Shown here: in pieces, positions 1 to 8,725 of the stretch
Layout: each line of letters opens with the position of its first letter
How positions within the stretch are numbered: the first letter of the stretch is position 1
Source: Streptomyces caeruleatus
Lineage (GTDB): Bacteria; Actinomycetota; Actinomycetes; Streptomycetales; Streptomycetaceae
Direction: 5' to 3'
Length of the DNA stretch: 64,000 nt
Assembly (NCBI RefSeq): GCF_001514235.1
Contig: NZ_KQ948930.1
Span: forward strand, 280,522-344,521
Made by a program: the position numbers and the translations under genes
Notes under the pieces: model-generated
The model's input: only the letters and a program-made list of their open reading frames with translations
What the model was told of the DNA's origin: nothing
Databases searched by the model: none

Positions 1-53
1 CTCGCGGAACTCCAGCGGCGAGCTGGGCGGGGGCGTCCGCGCGCAGCCCTCGC

Positions 54-362
54 TCAGATCTCGCCGTCGACCGCGTCACCCGCGATCAACGCCGTCTGTG
101 CGGTACCGCCGCCCGACGGCACCACCTTCGGAGTGAGCGTGAGCGTGATCCGCTGTGTCTCGGCGTGGCCGTACTTGCCGCTCGCCCCGGCGTCCACGAC
201 CCACAGCCGTACCTTCGCGTCCCCGCCGCCCTCCCGTGTGACGGCGACCGACGCCTCGACCTCGACGGGACCCAGCTCGAAGCGCAGCATCCTGCCGTCG
301 CCGTCCGCCACCGCACTGGTCAGCTGTTCCCGCAACTCACGGATCATGTCACCAGGCGTCAC
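54..362 (-). CDS. Trypco2-domain protein (trypsin-co-occurring domain 2)
   Basis: Small acidic protein of about 102 aa. The N-terminal part (MIRELREQLTSAVADGDG) and the central strand pattern FELGPVEVEASVAVTRE, then VRLWVVDAGASG and ITLTLTPKVV, match what I recall of the trypco2 family. These small domains are found beside trypsin-like proteases and NTPase-based conflict systems in actinobacteria. The GTG at 362 overlaps the chitinase stop by four bases (GTGA), suggesting translational coupling; an ATG at 347 is the alternative start. The neighbour expected downstream (a trypsin-like protease) would lie left of the window. The last 53 bases contain an open minus-strand frame with no ATG, GTG or TTG, so I call no gene there. 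Function unknown; family call by eye. Confidence 0.7.
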   Translation of the reverse strand: MTPGDMIRELREQLTSAVADGDGRMLRFELGPVEVEASVAVTREGGGDAKVRLWVVDAGASGKYGHAETQRITLTLTPKVVPSGGGTAQTALIAGDAVDGEI

Positions 363-1834
363 TTTCCGTACGCCGCGAACGCCTTCGAGAACGCGAACTT
401 CTCCTGGAGGATCGAGCTGCACGTCGCGTCCGCCGCCGGCTTCTCGCCGCCCGCGCACTGCTTGTCGCGGGTCGCCGACCACATCGACAGCCAGCCGAGG
501 CCCTTGGACTGGGCGAACCTCACCAGTTGCGTGGCGTCGTCGACCTTGAAGATCTCGGTGGTGACGTCGTTGACGCCGATCATCGGGGTGACGGCGACCG
601 TCTTCCAGGCCGCGCTGTCGGAGAGGCCGAGGACGCTCTTGACCTGGGCCTGGGTGGCGGTGGCCGCCTGTTCGGCGTAGGTGCCCATGTCGCCGCTGTA
701 CGCGGGCCCGTAGTCCATCGCCATGATGTTGACGGCGTCGATCTTCACGCCGTTGCGCTTGGCGTCGGCGAGGAGGTCGACGCCGGGCTGGGTCAGGCCC
801 TCCGGCATCACGGGGAGGGTGTAGGAGACGTCCAGGTCCGGGTGCCGCTGCTGGAGCTCGGCTATCGCCTGGGCGCGGCGGGTGTTCGCCGCCTTGTCCG
901 GCAGCGCGCCGCCCTCGACGTCGAAGTCGACCTTGGTCAGCTTGTACGCGTCCACGACCTTGCCGTACGCCGCCGCCAGCGCCTGCGCCGAGGAGCAGGT
1001 CGTCGCCAGCTCGCTGCCGGCCGCGCCGCCGAAGGAGACACGGACGTCGCCGCCCTTGGCGCGCAGGTCGCCGATCTGCGCGGCCACCGCGTCGGTGCCG
1101 AGGTCGGTGACGCCGCCCCACTTCGGGGTGCAGCCGCCGCCGTCGGTGACGAAGGCGAGGTTGTAGTTCTTCACGCCGGTGGCCTCGGCGCTCGCCGCCA
1201 GGTCGAACGCCGGGTAGAGGGAGGTGTCGATGTACGGGGCGAAGCCGGCGCCGGCGCCGGTTCCGGTTCCGGTGCCGGGGGTCTCCGAGGGCTTGGCGGT
1301 GGGGGTCGGGGTCGGGGGCGTGCTCCGGGTGGGCGTGGCCGTCGGCTTCGGTGTCGGCGTGGCGGATCCGGTGGACGTGGGCCGGCCGCTCGGCTCGGGT
1401 GTCGCGCCGTCGTCCGTGGAGCACTTGGCGCCGTCGATCAGACAGGCCGCCGGGGAGCCCTTGCCGTTGACCACGAAGCCGACGGTCACCGACTCACCGG
1501 CCGCGAGCCCGTCCCGGTCCCACTTGGGCGGCGTGACGGTGACGTGCTGCCCGCTCACCTTCGACTCGGCGTTCCACAGCGAGCTCAGCTTCGAGCCCGC
1601 CGGCAGGTCGAACTCCAGCGTCCACTCCTTCTCGGTCCCGCCACTGTTGTTGGTGACGACGTACTGCGCGGTGTACCCCGTCGACCAGTCACTGGTCTTC
1701 GTGTACGCCGCCCCGATGCCGGCCGCCTGGGCGGTGCCCGTGAACAGGACCGCGCCGCCGCCGACCACGGACGCGGCGACGAGACCGCCGATCGCCTTGT
1801 TCCTGCCGCTGACCTTGCGCCGGTGCGTACTCAT
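359..1834 (-). CDS. Secreted chitinase, CBM2 plus GH18
   Basis: Extracellular endochitinase-type glycosidase, about 491 aa. Residues 1-37 form a Sec signal peptide (RRK, hydrophobic core, cleavage after TAQA). Residues 38-140 look like a CBM2 carbohydrate-binding domain (W50, W87, Cys pair near the end). A Thr/Pro-rich linker spans about 143-195. The rest is a GH18 barrel with the catalytic DxDxE motif as VDFDVEG (D303, D305, E307). I chose the ATG at 1834, behind a GGCAGG-type site, over the upstream in-frame ATG at 1858. It lies downstream of the two-component genes with a 120-bp gap, so it probably has its own promoter. A DasR-like motif sits about 147 bp upstream. The stop overlaps the trypco2 gene. 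Confidence 0.93.
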   Translation of the reverse strand: MSTHRRKVSGRNKAIGGLVAASVVGGGAVLFTGTAQAAGIGAAYTKTSDWSTGYTAQYVVTNNSGGTEKEWTLEFDLPAGSKLSSLWNAESKVSGQHVTVTPPKWDRDGLAAGESVTVGFVVNGKGSPAACLIDGAKCSTDDGATPEPSGRPTSTGSATPTPKPTATPTRSTPPTPTPTAKPSETPGTGTGTGAGAGFAPYIDTSLYPAFDLAASAEATGVKNYNLAFVTDGGGCTPKWGGVTDLGTDAVAAQIGDLRAKGGDVRVSFGGAAGSELATTCSSAQALAAAYGKVVDAYKLTKVDFDVEGGALPDKAANTRRAQAIAELQQRHPDLDVSYTLPVMPEGLTQPGVDLLADAKRNGVKIDAVNIMAMDYGPAYSGDMGTYAEQAATATQAQVKSVLGLSDSAAWKTVAVTPMIGVNDVTTEIFKVDDATQLVRFAQSKGLGWLSMWSATRDKQCAGGEKPAADATCSSILQEKFAFSKAFAAYGK

Positions 1835-1954
1835 CACGTGCCTGCCTTCGCTCATCACGGGGGTTCCCGAGGGGTGGGGTGCGGCAGCACGCTAGCGATC
1901 CGGAATCGGGCAAAAGCCCTGATCCAGACCGGCGTTGAGGACCTTAGGGTGCGC

Positions 1955-3358
1955 TTAAGGAAGGGATCGGGGACGGTTAAAGGTCGAGACCAATCTGCCG
2001 GGGCGGCGTCTTCGAACCGCCCCTCGGTGCCCCCTGCGCACGGGCGCCCGTCCGTTCAGCTGGATCCAGATCCGCACCTCGGTCCCGCCCAGCACCGACG
2101 ACCCGATCCGTACGTCCCCGCCGGTCGACTCCGCGAGCCGCCGCACGATGTCCAGGCCGAGCCCGGTCGAGCCGGCGCTGCCCGAGCCCCGCCCGCGCGC
2201 CATCGCCGCCTCGGGGTCCAAGATGCCGGGCCCCGCGTCCGAGACCAGCACGATCACCGCGTCCTCGCCGTTGTGCACGTCGACCGCGAACGCCGTGCCC
2301 TCGGCGGTGTGCCGGAAGACGTTGCCGAGCAGGGCGTCCAGCGCGGCCGCCAGATCCGCCCGGGCCACGGGTATCCGCACCGGCCGCTCCACGCCGGCCA
2401 CCCGCACCTTGCGGCCCTCGTCCTCCGCCAGCGCCGACCAGAAGGCCATGCGCTCACGCACCACCTCGGCAGCGTCGCACCCGGCCCCCGGACCGGCCGC
2501 CACCGTCTGCGGCTTGGCCTCCCGCGCCGTACGGATGATCTTGTCGACCTCTCCCTCCAGCTGGGCGACGGCGGCGCGGGTCTGCTCGGCGGCCGGACCG
2601 TCCCCGAGCGAGGCCGCGTTCAGCCGCAGCACCGTCAGCGGAGTACGCAGGCGATGGGACAGGTCGGCCGCCAACTCCCGCTCATTCGCCAGGAGTTGCA
2701 CCACCTGGTCGGCCATCGAGTTGAACGCCACCGCCGCCAGCCGCAGTTCGTTCGGCCCCTCCTCGGGCACCCGGGCGCCCAGCTTGCCCTCCCCCAGTTC
2801 GTGCGCGCCCTCGACCAGGCGCTGCGCGGGCCGCACCATCCGTACGCCCAGCCGGTCCGCGACCGCGACCGATCCGACGATCAGCGCGAGGCCGACCCCG
2901 GCGAGCACCGCCCAGGCCGTGGCCAGGCCGTTGGTGACCTCCGCGTCAGGGACGTACACCTCGACGACGGCGATCTCACCGGAGCTCAGCGCGACCGGCT
3001 GGAGCAGCGTGGAGCCGCCGGGGACCTCGCTGGTGGAGGCGCGGCCCAGCCGTCGCACGGTCGCGATGTCGTCGGCGGCTGCGCGCCGCCGTCCGAGGTC
3101 GACGGCTGCCGTGTCACCGGAGGCCGGTATGTGCACGGCCATACCCGCGTCCGATCCGGCCGAGGCGACGACCCGCTCCAGCTGGTCCCGGTCGGTGGTG
3201 ATGGACAGGGCCGGGGCGACGGCGGCGGCCTCCCGCTCGGCGTTGGAGAAGGCGCGGTCGCGGGCCATCTCCCGGATGACGAGTCCGAGCGGGACGGCGA
3301 AGGCGACCACGACCATGGTGGTGACCGCCAGACAGACCTTGACCAGTGCCCACCTCAT
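1955..3358 (-). CDS. Two-component sensor histidine kinase
   Basis: Membrane sensor kinase of 467 aa. A first membrane helix spans about residues 5-28, followed by an extracytoplasmic sensor of roughly 110 aa, a second helix near 145-170, and a HAMP-like linker. The HisKA box is LSHRLRTPLTVLR with the phospho-acceptor His. The HATPase domain shows the N box (LLGNVFRHTAEGT), DAGPGI and a GLGLDIV G2 box. Its ATG overlaps the response-regulator stop as ATGA, so the pair is translationally coupled. The signal is unknown. The last residues are basic and low-complexity, and their codons contain the chitinase-proximal dre-like site. Confidence 0.92.
   Translation of the reverse strand: MRWALVKVCLAVTTMVVVAFAVPLGLVIREMARDRAFSNAEREAAAVAPALSITTDRDQLERVVASAGSDAGMAVHIPASGDTAAVDLGRRRAAADDIATVRRLGRASTSEVPGGSTLLQPVALSSGEIAVVEVYVPDAEVTNGLATAWAVLAGVGLALIVGSVAVADRLGVRMVRPAQRLVEGAHELGEGKLGARVPEEGPNELRLAAVAFNSMADQVVQLLANERELAADLSHRLRTPLTVLRLNAASLGDGPAAEQTRAAVAQLEGEVDKIIRTAREAKPQTVAAGPGAGCDAAEVVRERMAFWSALAEDEGRKVRVAGVERPVRIPVARADLAAALDALLGNVFRHTAEGTAFAVDVHNGEDAVIVLVSDAGPGILDPEAAMARGRGSGSAGSTGLGLDIVRRLAESTGGDVRIGSSVLGGTEVRIWIQLNGRAPVRRGHRGAVRRRRPGRLVSTFNRPRSLP
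1981..1992. promoter_or_regulatory. Candidate DasR-responsive element upstream of chitinase
   Basis: AGGTCGAGACCA matches 11 of 12 bases of the dre core AGGTCTAGACCA. DasR is the N-acetylglucosamine-responsive repressor of chitin genes in Streptomyces. The site lies inside the last codons of the upstream histidine kinase, about 147 bp from the chitinase start. A weaker match (9 of 12) is at 1920-1931, nearer the gene. Confidence 0.45.
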
Positions 3359-4059
3359 CGCGGCGGCTCCCCCACGGGTGGTTCCAGCTTCACGCCGACG
3401 CCCCGCAGGGTATGCAGATAGCGCGGGTTGGCGGCGGTCTCGCCCAGTTTGCGGCGCAGCCAGGACAGATGGACGTCGATGGTCTGGTCGTCGCCGTACG
3501 ACTGCTGCCACACCTCGGCGAGCAGCTCCTTGCGGGGCACGACGACCCCGGGCCGGCCGGCCAGGAAGGCGAGCAGGTCGAACTCGCGGCGGGTCAGGTC
3601 CAGGCTCGCTCCGTCCAACTCGGCCTGGCGGCGCAGCGGGTCGACGGTCAGACCGCCGACGCGCAGCACGCTGGACGGTGCGGCCTCCGCGCTGCCCGAC
3701 CGGGCCCGGCGCAGCACGGCGGCCATCCGGGCCGACAGGTGCTCCACCGAGAACGGCTTGGTCAGATAGTCGTCCGCCCCGGCGTTCAGCAGCCTGACGA
3801 TTTCCGCCTCGTCGTCCCGGGCGGTGGCGATGATCACCGGCACGTCCGTGATCCCGCGCAGCATCTTCAGGGCCTCGGAGCCGTCCAGATCGGGCAGACC
3901 GAGGTCCAAAATCACCACGTCGAAACGGAAATGGGCGACCTCGCGCAGCGCCTCCAGTGCCGTACCGACGCTGCGCACCGTGTGGGCGGCGTCGGTCAGG
4001 TGCCGGATGAGCGCCGAGCGTACGAACTGGTCGTCCTCGACCACGAGCACACTTGCCAT
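3355..4059 (-). CDS. OmpR/PhoB-family response regulator
   Basis: Cytoplasmic DNA-binding regulator of 234 aa. The receiver domain has the acidic pair D9/D10, phospho-acceptor D52 in VILDLGLP and conserved K101 in YLTKPF. A C-terminal winged helix (about residues 135-230) contains LTRREFDLL, YGDDQTIDVHLSWLRRKLG and a final YLHTLRGVGVKL wing. It is the first gene of the kinase operon and partner of the overlapping histidine kinase. An in-frame GTG at 4068 would add three residues; I prefer ATG 4059. The target genes cannot be read from the sequence. The downstream chitinase is a possible but unproven one. Confidence 0.93.
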   Translation of the reverse strand: MASVLVVEDDQFVRSALIRHLTDAAHTVRSVGTALEALREVAHFRFDVVILDLGLPDLDGSEALKMLRGITDVPVIIATARDDEAEIVRLLNAGADDYLTKPFSVEHLSARMAAVLRRARSGSAEAAPSSVLRVGGLTVDPLRRQAELDGASLDLTRREFDLLAFLAGRPGVVVPRKELLAEVWQQSYGDDQTIDVHLSWLRRKLGETAANPRYLHTLRGVGVKLEPPVGEPPR

Positions 4060-4205
4060 GCGCCGCACCGTACGCCATGCGCCCGAGCCCGGTCCGGGCC
4101 TGTGGACAACTCACCACCTGTGGACAAACAGAGGTGTGTGGGCAACTCCACGCCCGCGCACAACGGCGCGACACGCTCGGGACGCGTGAGGCAGTATGGC
4201 CCGCG

Positions 4206-4736
4206 ATGCGCAGAGGACTCGTACACGTACTGGCTTGGTCGCTCGCCACGGGCGCGGCGGTCACGCTGTCGTGGTGGGGTGTCCACACGGTGATGGCGGG
4301 CACCGTGTACGACCGCCCTCGCGCCCTGCCCATCACGGCCGCCGACGCGACGACCCAGGAGTCGAAGCCGCTCGCGTCGTCGACGAACCGGCCGACCCCC
4401 TCGAAGGGTCCGTCGAACCCCGCGAGCCCCTCGCCGAAGCCGCCCGCGACGCCCCGCACCCCGGACCCCTCGACGGCACCACCGAAGAGCACCAGCCCCT
4501 CCCCTGCCACGTCCGGCCAGGTCAAGAGCTACGACACCGACGGCGGCCGGGTGGTCTTCGACATCGGCCCGAGCGACGCGTCCCTCGTCTCGGCCACGCC
4601 GGGTGCGGGCTGGTCTATGCAGGTGTGGAAGACGGAGACGTGGATCCGGGTGGAGTTCGGCGCCGGCGCGGACCGGGTGTCGGTGTTCTGCACCTGGCAC
4701 GACGGGCCGCCGCGGGTGGAGATCGGGAACTACTGA
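4206..4736 (+). CDS. Membrane-anchored or secreted protein with Pro/Ser-rich linker
   Basis: 176-aa protein with an N-terminal hydrophobic segment (about residues 7-30, signal or anchor), a long Pro/Ser/Thr linker (about 50-105), and a compact C-terminal domain with SYDTDGGRVVFDIGPSDASLVSATPG and WIRVEFGAG motifs. The tail domain is rich in beta-strand-like Val/Trp patterns. I have a general impression that similar proteins recur in Streptomyces but know no function. It is divergent from the response regulator with about 150 bp between, a natural place for both promoters. The start ATG has only a weak GAGGCAG site at some distance, so the exact start is uncertain. Confidence 0.75.
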   Translation: MRRGLVHVLAWSLATGAAVTLSWWGVHTVMAGTVYDRPRALPITAADATTQESKPLASSTNRPTPSKGPSNPASPSPKPPATPRTPDPSTAPPKSTSPSPATSGQVKSYDTDGGRVVFDIGPSDASLVSATPGAGWSMQVWKTETWIRVEFGAGADRVSVFCTWHDGPPRVEIGNY

Positions 4737-4751
4737 GTCACCGGAACACCG

Positions 4752-5621
4752 TCACCGGAACACGGACGGGGGCGGCGCCGGGGAGGCCACCGCCGCGAGG
4801 TCGGTCACGGGCACGGCGCCACCGGTGAAGTCGGTGAGCGACTTGCCGTGCTCCACGCGCGCGGGGTGCGGGTCGGAGGCGGCGCTACGGGTCAGTTCGG
4901 CGACCGGGAGCGGGCGGTCGGAGGCGACGAGGACGGCGTTGCCGAAGCGCTTGCCGCGCAGTACGGCCGGGTCGGCGACCAGTGCGAGCTCCGCGAACCG
5001 GTCGGCGGCGGTGGCGATCTGACCGCGCAGGTGCGCGAGCGGCGGGCCGTCGGCGAGGTTGGCGGCGTAGACACCACCTGGCGCGAGGGCCCTGCGGACG
5101 TCGTCGAGGAACTCCGTCGAGGTCAGATGGGCGGGGGTCCGGGTCCCGCTGAAGACGTCGGCGATGACGAGGTCGGCCCACCCGTCGGGCACCTTGGCCA
5201 ACCCGTCCCGCGCGTCCGTCGACCGCACCCTGATCCGGGCGCCCGGATCCAACGGCAGTTCCCTGCGCACCAGTTGGACGAGGGCGGCGTCCCGTTCGAC
5301 GACCTGCTGGGTGGACCGGAGCCGGGTGGCGGCGACATAGCGGGCGAGCGTGAAGGCGCCACCGCCGAGGTGCACGGCCCGTACGGGTCTGCCCGGTGGG
5401 GCGGCGAGGTCGATGACGTGCCCGAGGCGCCGCTGGTACTCGAAGGAGAGGTGGGACGGGTCGTCCAGGTCGACGTGCGACTGAGGGGCCCCGTCGATGA
5501 GGAGGGTCCAGGCCCGGGCGCGGTCCGGGTCGGGTATCAGCTCGGCGAGGCCGCCGTCGACGCGCTCGACGACCGGTTCGGCCGCGGCCGACCGGCGCCT
5601 GGCGTTCCTGGACTTTCCCAT
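4752..5621 (-). CDS. Spermidine-synthase-like methyltransferase-fold protein
   Basis: 289-aa soluble protein of the spermidine synthase-like group. The SAM-type fold shows VRAVHLGGGAFTLARYVAA as motif I, then QVVERDAALVQLVRREL, and WADLVIADVFSG as the acidic post-motif, followed by LAPGGVYAANLADG. True polyamine synthases use decarboxylated SAM and a conserved catalytic Asp; here the annotation should stay at fold level. The N-terminal MGKSRNARRR stretch is basic. It is convergent to the secreted protein at 4206 and followed upstream by another minus-strand gene. Substrate unknown. Confidence 0.8.
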   Translation of the reverse strand: MGKSRNARRRSAAAEPVVERVDGGLAELIPDPDRARAWTLLIDGAPQSHVDLDDPSHLSFEYQRRLGHVIDLAAPPGRPVRAVHLGGGAFTLARYVAATRLRSTQQVVERDAALVQLVRRELPLDPGARIRVRSTDARDGLAKVPDGWADLVIADVFSGTRTPAHLTSTEFLDDVRRALAPGGVYAANLADGPPLAHLRGQIATAADRFAELALVADPAVLRGKRFGNAVLVASDRPLPVAELTRSAASDPHPARVEHGKSLTDFTGGAVPVTDLAAVASPAPPPSVFR

Positions 5622-5667
5622 GCGGTCATTGTCGCAAGCGGCACGCGGCGCCGCCCGACCAGCGCCG

Positions 5668-6108
5668 TCACCGGCAGTTGTCGGCCGCCTCGAGCAGCCG
5701 CGCGGCCTCTCCCAGTGCCGCCCGCAGCACCGCGGGATCCGTCGCCAGGTCGGCCTCGCCGGGCGGCAGAAGCCAGTCCGAGCCCTCGACGGGCGGCTCG
5801 GGATTGAGGTTCAGGCGCAGTCCGCGGCCGTCGGTCTCCGTACAGGTGCTGCCCGGCACGTCCCAGGCGGCCGCGGTGCCCGACGGGACCACGAAGCCGA
5901 GGGTGTCGCCACCGCCGTCGTGCAGTACGGGTCCCACCGCGTCCCCGGCCGTCCCGCGCCGCAGGATGTCGACCGCCTCCAGGCCCTGCCGCGCCGGAAC
6001 CGTGACCACGTCGCAGCCCGCCTCCGGCGGCTCGCCGCACTCCGCGGCCGACGCGTGCCCCGCCGTTGCCGACGGTGCATGCGGAGCGATGCTCTGGCTG
6101 GTCTCCAT
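5668..6108 (-). CDS. Hypothetical protein
   Basis: About 146 aa. I chose the ATG at 6108 because GGAGG lies five bases upstream; a GTG at 6123 behind AAGGGG is the alternative. Visible features are a Cys-containing N-terminal third (AAECGEPPEAGCDVVTV), a central ILRRGTAGDAVGPVLHDGG segment and a C-terminal Ala/Leu helix. No domain recognised. The protein lacks a signal peptide or membrane segment. It stands alone on the minus strand, divergent from the NsdA-like regulator with a 315-bp gap that contains a 13-bp tandem repeat. Confidence 0.65.
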   Translation of the reverse strand: METSQSIAPHAPSATAGHASAAECGEPPEAGCDVVTVPARQGLEAVDILRRGTAGDAVGPVLHDGGGDTLGFVVPSGTAAAWDVPGSTCTETDGRGLRLNLNPEPPVEGSDWLLPPGEADLATDPAVLRAALGEAARLLEAADNCR

Positions 6109-6308
6109 CCCGACCTCCACCACGGAACCCCTTGTGCAGTCCGCAGAGTTCAACGCGGCGCGACGTCAACGGCTACGGCGGAAGTCCGCCGCAAAGGATG
6201 GCAGTTCATGGCAGATCACGTATGAGATATCCGTTTTGTAGCCAAACGCTGCGTGGCGGGTTCGCTACAGCAGGTACGTTCATGCCCGCCGACAGCAAGG
6301 GCACACAC

Positions 6309-6373
6309 GGATATTCGGTACGGATATTCGGTACGGACATTCGGTACGGGTATCCGGTACGGACATCCGGTTC
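6309..6373. repeat. Five tandem 13-bp repeats upstream of the NsdA-like gene
   Basis: Units start at 6309, 6322, 6335, 6348 and 6361. The first two are GGATATTCGGTAC, and the later ones differ at one to four positions (GGACATTCGGTAC, GGGTATCCGGTAC, GGACATCCGGTTC). The array ends 50 bp before the start of the 6424 gene, in its presumed promoter region, and is the most AT-rich stretch nearby. It may be an operator array or simply a minisatellite. Confidence 0.9.
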
Positions 6374-6423
6374 AACTCGTCCTCGCTGCGGCATGGTTCG
6401 ACGGTTCATGAGAGGACCCGGCC

Positions 6424-7902
6424 ATGGCGTCGTCAGAGCTGACCTCGTCCCAGCCCTCCCGGCCACCGAGGCCGAATCTCGCATTCCGGCAGTTGCGCGG
6501 ACAGCGCTCGCCGGCCGAGTTCGCCGCGGCGGTACGGCGGGCCGCTCGCGAGATCGGTGAGCGGGTCAGCTGTGACGCGCGTTACGTCGGGCGGGTCGAG
6601 GCCGGCGAGATCCGCTGCCCCAACTACGCGTACGAACGGGTGTTCCTGCATATGTTCCCCGGCCGCACGCTCACCGACCTCGGCTTCGCGCCCCGCTCGT
6701 CCGTACGCGGGCGCCGGGCGCTCACCGCCGAGGACGCGCCCCTCGTGCACACCACGAGCTCGGCGTGCGCCACCAGTGAGACATGGGGCGGCCACGAGCC
6801 GTATGACCCGACGAACCCGCACGACCCGTACGTTCCGGAACAGCACCACGAGAACCACCAGAATCACGAGATCCACGAGGAGAGCGACGTGCTGCGTCGC
6901 GCATTCATGACCGGCGGTGGCGCCACAGTGGCCGCCGCCTCGCTGAGCCCGCTGGGGCTCGCCTTCGACGCCGCGGCCGTCGAGCGTCCCGTCCGACGTG
7001 TCGGAGGACACGAGGCGGACGCGCTCGAGGAAGCGGTACGCCGGATCCGGCTGCTCGACGACCGGCACGGCGCCGACGGCCTCTACCGGCGCGCGGCCGC
7101 CCCGCTGCGGGCCGCGTACGAGCTGCTCGACGCCGGTACGACCCGGCAGGCGATCGGCGACCGGCTGCACTCCGGCGCGGGTGAACTGGCCATCTCGGTC
7201 GGGTGGCTGGCGCACGACTCGGGCCGCTTCGACGACGCCCGCTCGCACTACGCGGAAGCGCTGGCCACGGCCCGGATGGCGGGCGACCCGGCGCTGGAGG
7301 CGCACGCCTTCTGCAACATGTCGTTCCTGGCCCGGGACGCGGGCCGGCCGCGTGAGGCGGTGCGGGCGGCACAGGCCGCGCAGCGCGCGGCGCGCCCCCT
7401 CGGCTCCCCCCGCCTGATGTCGCTGCTGGCGCTGCGCGAGGCGGGCGGCTGGGCCGGGCTCGCCGACCGCACCGGCTGCGAACAGGCCCTCGTCCGCGCG
7501 CAGGCCCTCTACGAGCGGGGCGGCTCGGAAGCGGACCCCGAGTGGATGAGCTTCTACGGGGAGGCCGAGCTGGAGGCTCTGGAGGCGCAGTGCTGGTCGA
7601 TACTGGGCAACTGGCAGCGGGCGGCGCGGCACGCCGCGCGCGCGGCGCAGCTCCAGGATCCGCACTTCACGCGCAACATCGCGCTGTACACGGCGGAACT
7701 GGCGGACGACCTGGCCCGGGGCGGTCGCCCGGACGAGGCCGCCGCGGCCGGGATGCGGGTGCTGGACCTGCTCGACCAGGTGCAGTCATCGCGGGTCCAG
7801 ACGATGCTGGCGGGCACGGCACGGGTGCTGCTGCCGCACCGCCGAGCGACCGGTGTGTCGGCGTTTCTGGAGCGGCACGCGAGCGTGCCACGCATGGCGT
7901 GA
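6424..7902 (+). CDS. NsdA-like TPR regulatory protein
   Basis: 492-aa cytoplasmic protein resembling the NsdA/NsdB group, TPR-containing negative regulators of Streptomyces development and antibiotic production. Residues 15-85 are helical and HTH-like (LRGQRSPAEFAAAVRRAARE, then YVGRVEAGEIRCPNYAYERV). A His/Asn/Glu-rich linker (about 125-160) is followed by an Ala-rich segment starting LRRAFMTGGGATVAAASL, then tandem TPR-like helices from about 195 to the end. The start follows a GAGAGGACC site. Similarity is from memory of the family pattern; I cannot say it is the nsdA orthologue itself. Promoter region carries the 13-bp repeats. Confidence 0.75.
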   Translation: MASSELTSSQPSRPPRPNLAFRQLRGQRSPAEFAAAVRRAAREIGERVSCDARYVGRVEAGEIRCPNYAYERVFLHMFPGRTLTDLGFAPRSSVRGRRALTAEDAPLVHTTSSACATSETWGGHEPYDPTNPHDPYVPEQHHENHQNHEIHEESDVLRRAFMTGGGATVAAASLSPLGLAFDAAAVERPVRRVGGHEADALEEAVRRIRLLDDRHGADGLYRRAAAPLRAAYELLDAGTTRQAIGDRLHSGAGELAISVGWLAHDSGRFDDARSHYAEALATARMAGDPALEAHAFCNMSFLARDAGRPREAVRAAQAAQRAARPLGSPRLMSLLALREAGGWAGLADRTGCEQALVRAQALYERGGSEADPEWMSFYGEAELEALEAQCWSILGNWQRAARHAARAAQLQDPHFTRNIALYTAELADDLARGGRPDEAAAAGMRVLDLLDQVQSSRVQTMLAGTARVLLPHRRATGVSAFLERHASVPRMA

Positions 7903-7925
7903 CCGACGGGGCGTGACCGGCGGGG

Positions 7926-7939
7926 CCCGCGCTCGCGGG
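7926..7939. terminator. Hairpin between convergent genes
   Basis: CCCGCG-ct-CGCGGG forms a six-bp stem between the NsdA-like stop (7902) and the phosphatase stop (7942). It is placed to act in both directions. Confidence 0.5.
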
Positions 7940-7941
7940 GG

Positions 7942-8538
7942 CTACAACGCCAGGTGCCCCAGGTCGTTCCAGCTCTCGATCGCCGGTTCCCCGTACGCCC
8001 ATCCCAGCACCGACAGCGACGTCGGGTTCAGCCGGATCCGTGCCGCGAAGTCGAGCGGCAGCCCCAGCCAGCGCGCGCCTATGGACCGCAGGATGTGCCC
8101 GTGCGCGAAGACCAGCACGTCACGGTCGGCCTCGCGCGCCCATGCCACCACCTCGTCGGCCCGGGCCGTCACCTCGGACAGGCTCTCGCCCTGCGGTACG
8201 CCGTCGCGCCAGATGAGCCAGCCGGGACGCACGGCCTGGATCTGCGCGGGTGTCATGCCCTCGTAGGCGCCGTAGTCCCACTCCATGAGCGTGTCCCAGG
8301 TGCGCGCCCGCTCACCGAAGCCGGCGAGTTCGCACGTCTCACGCGCGCGTGCCAGCGGGCTGGTGCGGATCTCGACCTGGGCGAGGCCGTCGTACGGCGG
8401 CCGGTGCAGGCGTTCCCCCAGCAGCTTCGCACCCCGGCGGCCCTCCTCCAGGAGCGGCACATCGGTCCTGCCCGTGTGCTTGCCGGACAGCGACCAGGCC
8501 GTCTGTCCGTGCCGGGCCAGCAGGATGCGCGGTGCCAT
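7942..8538 (-). CDS. Histidine phosphatase family protein
   Basis: 198-aa member of the phosphoglycerate-mutase-like histidine phosphatase superfamily. The catalytic RHG box is LLARHGQTAW near residue 10, a second conserved Arg lies in TSPLARARETCEL, an acidic residue in EWDYGAYEG, and the second catalytic His in VFAHGHILR. These enzymes hydrolyse phosphomonoesters through a phosphohistidine. The subfamily (acid phosphatase versus mutase-like) cannot be fixed by eye, but the short length favours a phosphatase. It is monocistronic and divergent from the PAP2 gene. Confidence 0.9.
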   Translation of the reverse strand: MAPRILLARHGQTAWSLSGKHTGRTDVPLLEEGRRGAKLLGERLHRPPYDGLAQVEIRTSPLARARETCELAGFGERARTWDTLMEWDYGAYEGMTPAQIQAVRPGWLIWRDGVPQGESLSEVTARADEVVAWAREADRDVLVFAHGHILRSIGARWLGLPLDFAARIRLNPTSLSVLGWAYGEPAIESWNDLGHLAL

Positions 8539-8725
8539 GGAGGTGCCCTTCCGGGAGAAATGAGAGGCGGGACCCGTCCATCATCCCGCACGCTGTGCGG
8601 GGGCAACCCGGGGGGCGATCTCTGCGTCTTGAGGGCCGGGGCCCCCCGAAGGGGGCGCGCGCATACACCGTAAAGTGGTGCGACCGGTCAACCGGGCGCC
8701 GCGACATGAAAGGGGAGGCGATCGG

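Noticed and set aside
1..53. Gene at the left edge on the minus strand
   Set aside because: Open frame without ATG, GTG or TTG in the window; only a CTG at 57 could start it, so no gene is called.
527..3421. 964-aa open frame on the plus strand
   Set aside because: Runs antisense to the chitinase and kinase genes, with low-complexity Gly/Arg composition. The minus-strand genes have clear domains; this is a GC-rich shadow.
6206..6484. Minus-strand 92-aa ORF over the 13-bp repeats
   Set aside because: No ribosome binding site; the repeat keeps the frame open by composition and it overlaps the NsdA-like start.
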